From DATCVR01 sp036566745 (GTDB lineage: Bacteria > Actinomycetota > Actinomycetes > Jiangellales > Jiangellaceae), in NCBI GenBank assembly GCA_036566745.1, contig DATCVR010000202.1, positions 1 to 5,837 on the forward strand: DNA of 5,837 nt, given 5' to 3'. A program made the position numbers and the translations under genes. Below, one piece after another: positions 5,669-5,837 of this stretch (the first letter of the stretch is position 1; each line of letters starts with the position of its first letter). A model generated the notes under the pieces. It did not search any database. It was not told the origin of the DNA and saw only the letters and a program-made list of their open reading frames with translations.

Positions 5669-5837
5669 TCCTGACCGATGGTGGCCAGGTCCGTCTCCCG
5701 GGTCTCCTTCGCGATCAGGGAGGCGACGAGGGAGACCGCGCCCATGGCGGCGAGATAGGCCGCGATCGCGTAGCCGGTGCCGAACTTCTGGTACAGCGCG
5801 ATCGCGATGATGGGAGCGAGCGAGCCGGCAAGGACCG
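5665..5837 (-). CDS. MFS transporter C-terminus, probably metabolite:H+ symporter (MHS) family, partial
   Basis: Only the last 56 residues or so are in the window; the gene continues past base 5837. Reading back from the TGA at 5665-5667, the end of the protein is two hydrophobic helices, one around AGSLAPIIAIALYQKFG and one around YAIAAYLAAMGAVSLVASL, followed by the cytoplasmic tail IAKETRETDLATIGQD. This arrangement, and the KETRETDL tail in particular, resembles the end of ProP/ShiA-like MHS transporters, which import small organic acids, betaines and similar compounds with protons. The assignment rests on this short tail, so the subfamily and substrate are uncertain. It is convergent with the TetR gene with a 12-base gap. 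It may or may not belong to the same pathway as the permease-hydrolase operon. Confidence 0.7.
   Translation of the reverse strand, partial: VLAGSLAPIIAIALYQKFGTGYAIAAYLAAMGAVSLVASLIAKETRETDLATIGQD

Noticed and set aside
4950..5810. A 286-codon plus-strand frame overlapping the TetR gene
   Set aside because: It is extremely Arg/Pro-rich and in a different frame from the well-supported TetR protein, and it begins inside the inverted repeat.

Overview
This is a dense, high-GC window with frequent GTG starts, 4-base start/stop overlaps, and protein families typical of actinomycetes. A high-GC actinobacterium is the best guess, but the genus cannot be fixed from the sequence. There are six genes and no gene-free stretch longer than about 85 bases. 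I saw no tRNA, rRNA, CRISPR array or insertion sequence.

Layout: (1) 1-740, plus strand, is the 3' portion of a MurR/RpiR-family regulator that enters from outside the window. (2) 731-4922, minus strand, is a tight three-gene operon read right to left. It encodes an APC-superfamily amino-acid/amine-type permease (3444-4922), a metal-dependent amidohydrolase of the Amidohydro_3/YtcJ group (1864-3447), and a serine hydrolase of the beta-lactamase/6-aminohexanoate-dimer-hydrolase fold (731-1867). Both junctions inside the operon are GTGA overlaps. (3) 4923-5007 is the only real intergenic control region. It contains an AT-rich 22-base block with two interlocking inverted repeats. (4) 5008-5652, plus strand, is a TetR-family regulator divergent from the operon. 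(5) 5665-5837, minus strand, is the C-terminal end of an MFS transporter, probably of the metabolite:H+ symporter type, that continues beyond the window.

The coherent unit is the TetR gene plus the permease-amidohydrolase-serine hydrolase operon. The family assignments and the lack of signal peptides on both hydrolases suggest an inducible catabolic module. In this model the permease imports a small nitrogenous compound (amide, N-acyl amine, cyclic amide or similar), and two mechanistically different cytoplasmic hydrolases (metal-dependent and serine/lysine) open it. The TetR protein, bound at the interlocking palindrome, would repress both directions until the compound or a product appears. 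The substrate is not readable from sequence. The flanking RpiR and MFS genes are convergent with this unit and are probably separate transcription units.
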